Part shown: piece after piece, positions 1 through 12,562 of the stretch
Numbering within the stretch: position 1 is the stretch's first letter
Layout: the number at the start of each line of letters is the position of its first letter
NCBI GenBank assembly: GCA_940671915.1
Contig: CALNVZ010002974.1
Span: forward strand, 22,015,642 to 22,079,641
Length of the DNA stretch: 64,000 nucleotides
Origin: Paracentrotus lividus
Taxonomy: Eukaryota; Echinodermata; Echinoidea; Camarodonta; Echinidae
Reading direction: 5' to 3'
Program-made: the position numbers and the translations under genes
The notes under the pieces: generated by a model
What the model saw: only the letters and a program-made list of their open reading frames with translations
Databases searched by the model: none
Told to the model about the DNA's origin: nothing

Positions 1-2376
1 ACAATATAACTTATCTTTAATGCTAAGCATGCTGTTATTTCTCGTTCACGAAAACTAGTGTCTTATTAAACTGAAATGAATTTTTTTTTTTTTTTATTTC
101 CCACCTCAATGTGTCATACTCAGAACCAAACTATTTAGGTTGTTACCAATTATCCAATCTTAGTCTGGGTCGAGTACTGCGAAGACGTGGATGCCTGTAT
201 TGCATTGTGACGCAAAGCATTTGAGATATGCTGCCATCAACGGAGATAAATGCTTCTGTCCGGTCCGATATTACACTCCCGGAAACACCCGAAGACAACA
301 CGATGTGTGATCGACAATGCCTCGAAACTCGAATCAGGCCTGTGGAGTACAATAGAATCTTTCTATTTACTGTATATGGATAGTAAGTCGTCACTAATTC
401 TTTACCTCCCTATATTCACTCTTCATTTGCTTCTGCAAGATTACTACTTAAAACTTCTCCTTAATGAAGCTTTATCTTATCCATATTACTATCTCAGAAT
501 TATTGCGCAGGCAAAACTCTTTGTTTCATAATTCTGTAATCTTCCATGGTACGTGCATTTCTATACACATCAATTATTTTGTGGAATGTACATTGTTGAA
601 ATTTCTGAATACGTATCTTAATGTTTACCTTTTATAGTAAAATATGAAATACGAAAAGAGTGAAATATAACATAGCATTAGGCCTAAGCTTTAATCACAT
701 TACATGTATTGGTCGCTCCCGCTATGACCACTACCTGTAATACAGATCAGTGGCTATGAAATTTTATTTCATATCTTACATGAGCGCCATGAAGTGGAAA
801 AAGTTAATAATATCATCAATACTTTCTTCTCGAAACCATGTATTACAACAATTTTGATTTATTGATTGATTTTTTTAATTTTAATCATCTCAGCCGAATT
901 TGCCAAATTGCAAAGACCTGGCATCGCCAGAAAAACACCACGCGAAGCGGAAACAGCTTCAGTTCGTTCAAAGTGAAGTACAACTGTTCTGAGGGCTCGA
1001 TTTGATGGTCAGGGAGATCAGTGTGTTCCTGGGATGAGTTTACAAGAACTAAGTGGATGCTGAGTTCCATCATGTATAGTATGTTACCCATGTTCGTATG
1101 TTCATTGTCTTTCACATTTATTGCCAAGATATGAACTCGTCGAATTAAAATGTAAACATGTATGTTTTTTTTTAAAAGAAGAGCCCAGACACAAGAGCTT
1201 TATGGTGCTGCCTGGGAACTCCCGCCTTCTTTTTAACAAATTTGTTATTGGAAATTTAAAAGCAATGATAATAATTGAAATATGTCAAACAGACGTATTA
1301 GTCTTTCCAAAAACAAAACATCGAGCGATTAAAAGGCGACTCGAAACATCATTAATTAACGCTATTATAAGCATTATGAATCTGTAATTATGATTTTTTT
1401 TTTTTAATATGTTAACATTTAGGCCTATAGCCATTACGTAGATAAAAATAAAATACATACACTGTATGCTTGCATCAATTCATGCGGCCAAGTGTTCAAA
1501 GGCAAAACTCTTCAACAAGAACCAAACAAATTTGAGGGAAATTATTTTTTATGCACCTACAAATTTTTTTTCATTGTGTATATAATATTTGACATATTAA
1601 GAAAATACAATATTTGCTAGAATTTTTTTACTACTTTATTTTAATGTGTGAATTTTTGAAATGTTGTTTGATAAACCATTCATTCATGTCTCTTTGCACG
1701 AGTTGAGAACAGTACCAGCCACTAATGCACTGCATTGCCAAAGAACAACCAACAAACAGTAAGTCTGCGAAACTCAAACCTTTCTTCATAATATATTGTA
1801 CATTATCTGTTTTGTGACCTTGTTTCTTAATGAATAGAAAAGATGATCCTCTCTTTCCCCAGTACATTTAGCTTCCCAGGAGACTATCAGATAATAAGAT
1901 GGCGTAAATTTGGGTATTGACTCTACATTGTGGATGCATAACTATGATCGTGTTGTTGCTTTGTCATGAATGAAAGTATATAGGCAACATAATATTTTTT
2001 CTTTTCTTCTTCTTCTCCCCCCCCCCCTGAAACATCATAATATAGTCTCAATCTTTGCCATTATATTATGTTCATGTCTGCCCCTGATGCATTATGTTGC
2101 CAATAGCATAATGAGTAATATATTTGAGGCAGCAAGGGAAATTCCATAACCTATCACTTAAAATAAATGTCTGTATATAAATACAGGCACGGAGCGCGAG
2201 CTGATTTATACTAATTTTTCTTCTTCTTATCACCATTTTGGACACCAGAAAAGAAAAAAAAAGCACTTGAACACCCATTTTAAGCATTCAAACGCTATAG
2301 AAATTTTGTTAATATAGAGTGGCCAGAAAATGAGGTAATTGATTCTTTGTATCGATCTGTAGCCTATTATTTTATA
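1..2376. other. AT-rich intergenic stretch, no gene seen
   Basis: I see no convincing exon here. Short open frames exist on both strands but none shows family motifs, splice-phase consistency or unusual composition. Homopolymer T and C tracts are present near 80-97 and 2019-2028. Confidence 0.5.
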
Positions 2377-2700
2377 CAGTGCGTCAAGAAAGAACTATAC
2401 ACTTTTGAAACGGCTGACAATAAGATAATATATAGTTCTTGGGCGGAAAGATGGAGAGAAAGCTCATATCCTCAATTATTAATTTGGCACAAAAAGCTCC
2501 GAAAATGATGCATGCTTCAATGAGCAGCCCACTTTGTAAAGGGCACAAAAACGAGGCTGCGCAGGAATTCGCTATTCATGTACCTGCCTATGGGCGCCGA
2601 TGAGGAATAAAGCAATGATGTGTGAATCGGCCGACATAGACAAAATAAACAAATGTTAGAAATAACATCAATTATGCAAAAATGTAATGGACACCTTTAG
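2377..2700 (+). mobile_element. MITE, agaaagaacta family, copy 1
   Basis: The left end starts CAGTGCGTCAAGAAAGAAC and the body matches the better-preserved copy at 36089-36449, sharing for example GAGGCTGCGCAGGAATTCGC. The right end is decayed. It lies head-to-head with an inverted partial copy just downstream. Confidence 0.7.
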
Positions 2701-2709
2701 TTTCATGTA

Positions 2710-2925
2710 TAATGTTGTTTTTGTCTTTGTTTATTTTGTCTTTGTTAGCAGATCCAAGAATATTACTTTTCATCTCTCATGACCGCCCATGAATGCATAA
2801 ATGGTCGGTAAATGCATAGCGAATTCCTGCGCAGCCTCGTTTTGTGTTCATTGAAGCATGCATCATTTTCGGACTTTTTGGTGTCAAAATAGCTGAGGAT
2901 ATGAGCTTTCTCTGTCTGTGTAAAA
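2710..2925 (-). mobile_element. MITE, agaaagaacta family, inverted partial copy
   Basis: This segment is the reverse complement of the central part of the previous element, including GCGAATTCCTGCGCAGCCTC and the stretch about a gcatgcatcattttcgg core. Neither terminal repeat is clear, so it is truncated. Confidence 0.65.
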
Positions 2926-5300
2926 AAAATGGTACAGTCGGAAAAAAATATTTAGGTGTGAATATTTCAAATAATGTGTATGTGGTACAAAATAAAGCCA
3001 GAAGATTTTCCTTGCTGATGGCGCTTTGTCTGTATAATTTGCTTTCGGTATGAACAAAGTTATGCTAAATTTGAGCGACGAGGAACAAATCGAACTTGAG
3101 CACTTCGTGGCCATTATGCGAAACCTATACACAAAGGCATGGGACGGCGTGCGAAAATGGATTTTCTTGTTTGTAGAAAATTACCCATATTTCAAAAATT
3201 ACAACAGCAAATGTGATAAAAAAAAAATTGCAGATGAAAGTCTGATCTTCTGCTTATGAAAATACCAAACAATAGCAGGCTGTGATTCATCTTCTTACTA
3301 TAAAAAAAAAAAACGTTTTCCATCGTACATTTATTTGACCCAGACTGTATATATAATATTCCCCCAAGAACCATATTATTTATTATTTGTAGCATTTCAA
3401 AGTGTGTAGTTCTTTGGGACACAACAAGTATATAATGAAGTTGAATATCAAGCGCATTTATAGATTTATGATTAAGGAAAACTAATTGTTGTATACTAGA
3501 GCATAGTATTTGAAGTGAAAAGTTAAAAAAGCTATTTAAACGTAAAACTGCACACCCCAACGCAGTGATGCTGCCATTAAAACATCTCAATTGGTATTAT
3601 GATTCTTCTACTCATTTCTCTTTCACTATAGATAACATCATCACATTATCATCACGTGTAGCTGTCATCTTCGGACTCATCTTCCTAATCATCTCGTATT
3701 TGTATCTGCCGATGTCGGAGGAAGGGATGGTGTAAAGGAAACCAAAAAAGCAGAATGTGGTACGATATTAAGGGGAAATGATTGAAATATGCTTATTTAA
3801 GTACACGAACAGTATACTGTGTTAACACCACTAGATAAACTTCAAAAGTACTTTAGTTACACCGCATAATTGTGGCAACAAGGCCGGGTAGATCCCAAAA
3901 TGCTACATGGACATTAGTATCGTTGTTAAAGGATATTCTAAATAAATTTCCGAATGGAAAAATACTTGACTATGTTTGGATAATTCTTAAAATTACAGTT
4001 ACTACCATATATTATGTATTAATCATTACATTTGGAAAAATGCATGTATGTCTTCCTCAGCCTAAACAGGTATAAATTTTTTTTCTGTGACAAAGATTGC
4101 GGTAGTTGAGTGTATGTGAAAGCAAAAATAAGGAAATCTTATGGTTAGGGGTTGTAATAATAATATATAATAATATATAATATATATATATATATTATTA
4201 TATTATATAATATTAATATATACATATATATATATTTATTATAAAAATCGTGGCTACATAAAAATAATAAGCAAACCAGGGAACTCCTCAACACGTCACT
4301 GAGATTTTAACATTTTGTCACGTATAACTGTGCTTGTTAGAAAAAAAATAAGAAATTATTACATGGTCGTGATGTTGGTATCACGACAAGATCGATGTAT
4401 TAAATACATGTATGTACATAATCACTATAACAATGAAAATTCTAGGCACATTGAATCTTGACTTATGCAATATAGAATAGTAATATAATGATGTATCCAA
4501 AATTTGTCTGTAAATCCGTGAGGTGCATGGCGATACATTCCTATATTGTGACAATTATTATACACTAGATAATAAGTCTAATTTGATAATAAAAATAAAA
4601 TAACAATAAAGAGCAACAAATTAATAACAAAATTAATGATAATATAACAATAATGATCATAATCGAAATCGTAATCATAATCATAACAATGATAATTTAT
4701 ATTTATATAATAGAAATACCCACTGGATTATAATGGAAACACATAAACCTTTTTATTTTACTGCGCTGCAAAGACACTACGATGTTACTTTAGTGTGATT
4801 TGAGGGTATTAACTGGGCACTTTCCTATAAATTTTATACATATTAGTATGTGATTATTTGGCATAAATCATAGCGAGATATTAATAGATAAATGAATAAA
4901 TAAATGAATAAATACATAAATACATAACAAAATAAAGCTGCTTGGCGCCCATATTGATTATCATTGTGTGTCTGTGTCGATCATGTACAGCAACATTGGT
5001 TCAAGAATCTCTGCGAAGCTGGAACAACACATTTTTTTATGATCTTATGATTCGTATCTAGTTTAAACTATTCAAGGCGCATAGGAAAAGGAAGATGAAT
5101 TCGAACTATGAGACAGATGCAAAGACATATAATATATCGATCTAACGAAATAAAGAATATGGATACAGTCCCTGGGTCCGTCAAGCAATGCCCTATGAGC
5201 GCAGTAAGCAATATTCGTAATGGGCGTCCTCGTAGAATGACTCGATCCAGCCTGACCCCAAATAAGGGAAACCATCTGACCTCAAATTAAGGACGCTCTC
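2926..5300. other. Non-coding AT-rich region with simple repeats
   Basis: No gene can be supported. It holds an AT-dinucleotide/ATT-rich microsatellite at about 4155-4240 and A/T-rich low-complexity DNA at 4570-4700 and 4880-4940. Confidence 0.45.
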
Positions 5301-5325
5301 TGACCACAAACTGGACCTTGCTCGT

Positions 5326-5475
5326 GGTCAACTGGAGGGCTGCACGCGACTGAAGGGTCAGTCTTGACATACGTAACACGGCTTGAGGGGAGGTTTTTAA
5401 CCAAACTAATGGTCAGCTGGAGGGCCGCACGCGACTGAAGGTCAGTCTTGAGATTACGTAATACAAGGGGAGCCT
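5326..5475 (+). repeat. Two-unit diverged tandem repeat, period about 85 bp
   Basis: Units beginning at about 5326 and 5411 both read ggtca(a/g)ctggagggc(t/c)gcacgcgactgaag followed by gtcagtcttga and a tacgtaa element. The second unit is followed by unrelated sequence. Confidence 0.6.
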
Positions 5476-7180
5476 GACATGCGAGCGAGACCTGATGCTT
5501 ATGGCACGCGCCAAATGCCCATATAGATAAACTTGGGTCCGTTGCATAACACGAACTATCATATTAACCCTGCCATCAGTGGTAACTTACTCGGCTCTTG
5601 ATTGGCCGTTGAGCAGCGTTATTCAGTACCAATTGATGGCAAAGTTACTTATAATAGTAATTGTTTATGCAACAGCATCATGGTTTGTCTCAAGAATAAC
5701 TCACGAGGCTTGAGGCAACCATGTTCGGACTTATCACTGAATGAGATGAATAAAACAATAGAATTTGACAGGGTTAATAACTGCATGAAAGCAAAGTATC
5801 GTATCATCCTGCAGCATACAAAGAGCATGGAAAAGAAAACTATAGGCCTTATTAATTATGATTTTTACATTGCCAAAAATTTCGTCTTGAAAGAAGATTT
5901 AACATCATGACTTCGATAAGGAAACACTTTATACAATTCGCCGACAAAGTAGCGCGTCACTCCTGCATGGGTCAGTAGCTTTCCTTGACGAATGGTTCAC
6001 GCACTTTCATTAGCAACCAATGGATACATGCAGTAAGCATATGACACGAAACACGATTTTGTAGACGGAGATTTCTTCAAAATTTCGTAAATAGGATAAA
6101 ATAGGTGAATTGCTTTTGCGGCAGACTGTAATCATACTAGTGAGAGTCATTATTGCAGTTATTTTCGATTCTAAAGAAGGAAAAATCCGATTACAAATGT
6201 GGGTGTTGAGCAGGTGTATTTTTTATTGTAGCGTGAACCCGTTACTATGGTTCCGACCATTTGACCGTGTTCGTGACGTAATGACTTTGTCGGCGAATAG
6301 ATTTAGTTTGCTCTTGGATTTAGTCACGGTTCTTAAATACAATGGGGCCCTGTAATCTCCGCTTAATCATTCTCATTAGTGAGATTGTATTGTCCTCATT
6401 ATTCTCTCGCTTCCATCAATTATACTCCTTCATTATACAATGAGTGTAGGCGGTTTTAAAGAAAATGATTTGATCTAGATAGTTGATCATAATTCTACGA
6501 TATTCGTATTATCAAAATCGCCAAAATTTGAAAAAGATTGTAACCAAAATTAAGGCATTGACCGCCACTTTTTGGTGTCAGCCCCTAAAAATAGGATAAA
6601 TGATAAATAAGGCGACAAGAAGAGAGCAGGAAAATGGAGCTTTCGGATAAAGGAAATTCATGCATTATCACCTAAAATACTGATCTGATGAATGAGATGG
6701 GTATCAATGTACACATAAGATGTTTATTGTGCTGAAAAGAGATCTAGAGTTTGGGTTGAAGCCACCCCCTCCTCTTAATATCTTCGTTCATTATTCAGGG
6801 TAAAAAATACGCAGATGTTCCGAACGACTGATGCAATGAATGAGATGAAATGTCATTCAAGATTTATTGTCAAAGATGTGATGAGGGTGATGGTGGTGGT
6901 GGTGGTGGTGAAATGATGATGATAGGATGATGAGGATGATGATGATGATGATGATAAGGAAGGAGCTAGACCATGTTCATGATGATGATGTGAGGAGGAG
7001 AGATGATGATATAATGATCGATGATACTGAGGGGTAACAGAGACGAATTGGTGATTATAATGATGGTTCTGAGGATGGATGGTGAAGAGATGATTATGAT
7101 GTGACGACCGTGGCGGAGCGGCGGTGGTGGTGTGATAACAGTAATACATATGGAATACCCATGTATCTACCTTTGCTAGT
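5476..7180. other. Intergenic DNA with TGG and GAT microsatellites
   Basis: No supported gene. A (tgg)n tract lies near 6888-6910 and gat/atg-rich tracts near 6912-7000; these generate His- and Ser-rich reading frames on the minus strand that are compositional artefacts. Confidence 0.45.
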
Positions 7181-7189
7181 AGTCCAGGC

Positions 7190-9985
7190 TAGGCCCATAG
7201 GAAAAGACTCGAACCTTGTTTTTTTTATATATACAATGTTTTTGATGTTTTTTTTGTCAATTCGAGGGTGCTGATTCAAATCGATGAGTGCCAGACGCGA
7301 AACCTGAGCATTTTCACAAATCGCGAAAATCAAAATGGCCGCCAAAATGGCGCCAAATATGAAAATGAGTATTCCAACGGTATTTCTGAGGTTGTTTGGT
7401 GTTTCTTTGTCATTTGAGGGTGCTGATTCAATATCCGATGAGTGCCAAGCCGCAAAACCTTCGCGGATTTTACGCAAATCGCTAATATTAAAATGGCTGA
7501 CAAAATGGCCGCCCAAAATCTGGAAATCAGTATTCAAGGGTATTTTGGGGTTGTTTTGGTGGTTCTTATCAATTCGAAGGATGCTGATTCAAATTCGATG
7601 AGTGCCAGCCGCGAAACCCAACATATTTTATGCAAATCGCTAAAATCAAATGGCAGCCAAATTCCCGCCAAAACTGGAACAGTATCGAAGGGTATTTATG
7701 GGGTTGTTTTGGTGGTTCTTATCAATTCGAGATGCTGATTCCAAATTCAATGAGTGCCAGCCCGCGAAACCCTACAGATTTACGCAAATTGCTAAAAATT
7801 TAAATTGACGCAAAATGGACGCCCAATTGAAAAATGCGTGTTCTATGGGTATATTTCCAGGGTGTTTTGGTGTTTCTTGCCAATCGAAGGCGCTGATTCG
7901 AAATCTGATGATTAACAGCCACAAAATCCTACAGGATTTTTGTAAACCACTAAAATATCATCTGTCAAAAATGAAATGTGTTTGTTTCATAGGTTGTTTT
8001 GATGTTTCTTGTCAATTTAAGGGTGCTGATTCCAATTCAATGAGTGCCAACCGTGCAAACCCCTCTACAATTCAAAACGGCCGCCAAGTGAAATGGAAAA
8101 CGGGCATATGATTATGTTATCTAAGGTTTTTTGTTTTTGTTTTGATAATTTCTTCAACTTGAGAATGCTGATTCGAAATCTGATGAGTTAGAGGCACGAA
8201 ACCCTGAGCATTTTGCCCAATCATCAATATTCGCTGCCATCAGCTACGTTTAAAAAAATTTCTATGTGTATATCGAGGTATTTTTATAAACTTCTTGTCA
8301 ATTTCATATGGCTCTGATTCCAAATTCTCTGGGAACCTTTTAGGGATACCTTGATTTTTTTTTAACGCAAAGCGGGTGAAAACGGCCGACAGTCAAGAGA
8401 AAGGCTTATTAAATCCAAATAAGAAATTCGTGAAATGCCTTTTCATCATGTTATTTCTTACGTTATCTAGTGGCTCTTTGTCAATTTAAGGGTAGGCCTA
8501 GGCCTACTCATTCAAAATTACGCGAGTCCTAGAAATAGAACTTTACCATTTTACTTATAGAAAATGAGTCATATGATTCAGTCTCGGATATATATATATA
8601 TATATAATATATAATATTTCATATTGTATAATCGTATGTTTTGTAATACATGCAAAGTATATCTATATCTCACGCACTATTACAGACATAATACATTTTA
8701 AATATAATTTAAGACTGGGTTATGAGTGACCGACATCAAAAATATTTTGGATTCCCCCCCCCCCCCCGACAGAATAGAGGCTGTAAATAAAATACTGGGT
8801 TTCCTTATTAACCCTTTCATGATTTATTGAATAACAGGAAACACATTACATAAAACTAAATGATCCGAACACGACTAAAATAAAAAAAATTGTTCTGAAT
8901 AGATGCAGGATATAGGCGTACTCTCTTCATGTCAGGGCCGGATCGAGGGTGGGCCGGGGTGAGGGTGCGGCTCCCCGTAAGATCTGACTTTATCCGACCT
9001 ATAGGTAATATGGTGACTTTTGAAGGCCGAAGGCAACAAAAAATAACAACGAGAGAATAATTTGATAAGGAAAGAATCATCATTGGAGAGCATTTTCATG
9101 TGGTTTTGGGGAGCCTCATATGTTCAATGCTGAAGCAGCGGTTAGCTTGGGACCCTATGAAAAGAGTCTCATACTTATTATTGGGCAAATTGGCCATAAA
9201 GTAGATTTACATGACTTCAGCATTTTCTTCCACTTTTCTTCTTTCTGTCCTGTGTATTTTTGTGGCTGTACATATCGGATTTGGAATCAGCGCCTTTGAT
9301 TGGCAAGAAACCACCAAAGAACCTTAATAATTATATACCCATAGAATACGCATTTCAATGGGCGGCCATTTGGCAGCCATTTTGAATTTCAGCGATTTGC
9401 ATAAATCTGTTGGTTGCGCTGGCATCATCGAATTTGGAATCAGCACCCTCGATGATAAGAACACCGAAACAACCCAGAAATACCCTTGGATACTGATTCT
9501 AGTTGGGCGGGAGAATTTGGCAGCCATTTTGAATTTTAGCGATTTGTGTAAAATAGTTGGGTTTCGCGGCTGCACTCATCGAATTTGGAATCAGACACCC
9601 GGAATTGATAAGAAACCACCAAAACAACCCCAGAAATACCCTTGGAATACTGATTTCCAGTTTTGGCGGCCATTTTGGCAGCCATTTTGAATTTTAGCGA
9701 TTTGCGTAAAAATCGCGAGGTTCGCGGCTGGCACTCGTCGATTTGAATCAGCACCCTCAAATGACAAGAAACCCCAAAACAACCTCAGAAAATACCATTG
9801 GAATACTCATTTTGAATAGTTGGCGGCCATTTTGGCGGCCTTTTGAATTTTCGCGATTTGTGAAAAATGCTCAAGGTTTCGCGTCTGGCACTCATCGAGT
9901 TGGAATCAGCACCCTCGAATTGCAAAGAACCATCAAAAACATTGTATATATCAAAAAACAAGGTTATGGTGTCTAGCCTGACTAT
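7190..9985. mobile_element. Foldback-type element with ~155-bp tandem-repeat arms
   Basis: The left arm (7190 to about 8500) carries roughly eight diverged units of 133-159 bp, each marked by a gctgattc...gatgagtgccag core, at about 7266, 7418, 7577, 7731, 7888, 8021, 8162 and 8307. The right arm (about 9270-9985) carries five units in inverted orientation, marked by ggaatcagcaccctc. The outer ends match each other: ctcgaaccttgttttttt near 7209 and its complement aaaaaacaaggtt near 9953, each next to a tatatacaatgtttttgatg-like stretch. Unit edges include aaaatggc(c/g)gcc words. No transposase is visible between the arms. Confidence 0.8.
8500..9270. other. Spacer between foldback arms
   Basis: An AT-dinucleotide microsatellite (about 8589-8612), a 14-nt C run near 8754-8767 and unassigned sequence fill the loop of the foldback element. 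I see no coding signal. Confidence 0.45.
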
Positions 9986-10428
9986 AGATGCTCATGCGTA
10001 ATGTGACTTTCGTAGTTCAACATAAGCAAGATGTAAAACAAACAAAATTGAAATAACTTCTTTTTGTTAGCGCTTTCTGTTTAATGAGTCGTACAAACTA
10101 TATCTGTTTAAAGGTTTTACGAAGTAACAGCTTACTGTTTGATGAATAATTGGTTTTATATTACAAATTCATCGTATTTTGTAATAGACAATATTTATAT
10201 GCCAACAAGTTCAAGATACATTTATGTATATTGATGTTATGAAACTATTGGAAATCCCACCGGGAATCGGATTATGAGATTGGAAACATAGACTGGTTCA
10301 TTAGATTCCTGTCAAAAAATAATGTGATCTCGCAAGAATATTCGCCTCGATACCGAATACGGACCGACACGCCAGGGCCGGCGAAAAGAGCTACTCCAGC
10401 TGTGTCTGAAATTTCTCAAAAACAAACA

Positions 10429-10880
10429 AAATACCATAACTTGAAAATCGATCACACCGGTAATGATCTATATTCCAAAATCGTTTTTCGACAGGAATCA
10501 ACAGAATAATGACGTACATCTAATGACTTCAAAGCGGTCAAACACATCATTATTGCGATGGGGGTGGCCAAATGTTTTATAACAACTGAAGTACACCACG
10601 TATTGCACTTATGAGGGACATTTCACATTATGGCTTTTGCAAATGCAACGCCTAGCCCCTTATATTACACTGTCCGTCATAAAGGTGGAATATTTTTTGC
10701 CGCTATAGCGACATGATTTGCTCTGACTTAATTTCTTGAATATGTTTGTCCTGCTTTACTTTTTGGACCCTGGCTATATCTTGGACATTCTCCCACTCTT
10801 CACGTGGGCCTTTTTCCAAAAAAGTTTGTCACCCCCGTGATGCCCATTTTTGTCATTTTTTCTCATTTTGGGGCCCTTAC
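10429..10880 (+). repeat. Direct duplicate, copy A
   Basis: This segment is repeated at 10966-11415. From 10668 it includes the terminal sequence CACTGTCCGTCATAAAGGTG, preceded by TA, of an inverted-repeat element. The copies differ largely by one-base insertions and deletions. Confidence 0.85.
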
Positions 10881-10966
10881 TAAAGATACGTTTTGTGTGT
10901 TAAATCTTATTTCACTTCTATTTATCATTTCTAATGTATTTCTTTCTTGTACTGGATGAACGAACA
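10880..10966 (-). mobile_element. Fragment related to the MITE/flank at 12440-12540
   Basis: The stretch from the acgttttgtgtg word to tgtactggatgaacgaac is the inverted counterpart of 12440-12540 and interrupts the two direct duplicates. Confidence 0.6.
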
Positions 10967-11415
10967 AAACCATAAACTTGAAAATCGTATCACACCGGTA
11001 AAGACCTATATTCCAAAACGTTTTTCGACAGGAAATCAACAGAAATAAGACGTACATCTAATGATTTCAAAAGCGGTCAAACACAATCATTATTGCGATG
11101 GGGTGGCAAATGTTTAAACAACTGAATGTACACCCAGTATTGCACTTATGGGGACATTTCACATTATGGTCTTTTGCAAATGCAAGGCCTAGCCCTTATT
11201 ATTACACTGTCCGTCATAAAGGTGGAATATTTTTTGCCGCATAGCGACATGATTTTGCTCTGACTAATTTCTTGATTGTTGTCCTGCTTTTACTTTTGGG
11301 ACCCTGGCTATATCTTGACATTCTCCAAACTCTTCATGTGGGCCTTTTTCCAAAAAATTTTGTCACCCCCGTGATGCCCATTTTGTCATTTTTTTCTCAT
11401 TTGGGGCCCTTTTGT
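10966..11415 (+). repeat. Direct duplicate, copy B
   Basis: This is the second copy of 10429-10880. Example differences are gggggtggccaaatg versus ggggtggcaaatg and aaatcgtttttcg versus aaacgtttttcg; most are homopolymer-length or single-base indels. Confidence 0.85.
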
Positions 11416-12183
11416 TTTCCGCCGATCAAGCCCCCTCAGTCCTACCCCAGAACGCGACTGAGTGTACTGTTTTATATTGTTCTTTAAGTTAATCTTATAT
11501 TCTGGGACAGGTAAGGTCCTTTGTCTAGGGGAGGTTTGAAGTAAAAAACGAGATTCGTGAATATCCGGAATATTCATTCCATCTTTAGCTGAAAACAAAA
11601 GAAATGAAAAACCATCTTTAACCCATAAATATCATCATTCCCCTAATTTTTGTTTAGCCTTGATAACAAGGCTGTAAATAGTCATTATTGATATATTTTA
11701 TTTTGATTTATTGTGGTTGAGCTTTACAATACAATTAGGGAAGATAGAAATTTCCATGGTGTAAAAAAAATAAAATGAATTGAACCCAATTAAAATAAAT
11801 TTAGACCCCTCCCTAGACAAAAGGGTCGAGCCTGTAACATAAATCTAGATTTAATTTAAAGAACAATAACAATCTCCACCTCAAGACTGTTTTCCCTGGG
11901 GTAGGACTGGGGGGCCTTGTGGGTTGCGNNNNNNNNNNNNNNNNNNNNNNNNNTGAACAAAAAAGGGCCCCCAAAATAAGAAAAAATGACGAAAATGGCC
12001 ATCTTCTGGGGGTGACAAAATTTTTTCAAGAAAAATTCCCGGGAAGGGTTGAGGGAACGTCCAAGATATATCCAGGATCCCAGAAAGTGAAAACGGTGAC
12101 AAACACATTCAAGAAATTAATAACGGAGCAACATGATGTCGCTTGAGACAGAAAAAAATATTCCACCTTTATGACGAACAGTG
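11205..12183. mobile_element. Terminal-inverted-repeat element containing an N gap
   Basis: The left end CACTGTCCGTCATAAAGGTG is preceded by TA at 11203-11204, and the right end is its near-complement ...CACCTTTATGACGAACAGTG followed by TA at 12184-12185. Inverted similarity continues inward through the cttgacattctcc / ggaacgtccaag stretch and the ccctagacaaaagg / cctttgtctagggg pair. Ends and the TA flanks fit a Tc1/mariner-like non-autonomous element. Confidence 0.75.
11929..11953. other. Assembly gap, 25 N
   Basis: A run of exactly 25 N lies inside the right half of an inverted-repeat element, where palindromic sequence would be hard to assemble. Confidence 0.99.
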
Positions 12184-12324
12184 TATAAAAACTAATATTT
12201 GACAGTATTTGGCCGCTTACTTTTTAACAATTACTGTACATATCAATGAACAGGGTGTCCCAAAGTAAGCGGAACCGAATGGTCTTTATTTGCTGTATAA
12301 ATTCAAGCAAATATTAAAAAAACT

Positions 12325-12562
12325 AATGCTACAGTCACACAGACACTTACGTTGAGTTACGTCCGGTTGCGTCCAAAAATTGTTTTCTTTTCTGCGGATC
12401 CCCACGGATGCCTACCCGTCATAGTCAGCAGTGGAAATATTGATAATTTCGTTCATCCAGTACAAGAAAGAAATACATTACAAATGATAAAATAGAAGAT
12501 GAAATAAGATTTAAACAACACAAACGTATCTATACGTAAGTGTCTGTGTGACTGTAGCATTA
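12325..12562. mobile_element. Short MITE, 238 bp
   Basis: The left terminus AATGCTACAGTCACACAGAC and the right terminus GTCTGTGTGACTGTAGCATT are perfect reverse complements over about 20 bp and extend through acttacg/cgtaagt. No coding capacity. The internal part shares sequence with 10880-10966. Confidence 0.9.

Noticed and set aside
3192-3590. 132-aa open frame on the minus strand
   Set aside because: AT-rich composition, no motif and no supporting splice or promoter context.
7094-7537. 147-aa open frame with a hydrophobic stretch
   Set aside because: It lies across foldback repeat units and the hydrophobic part is repeat translation.
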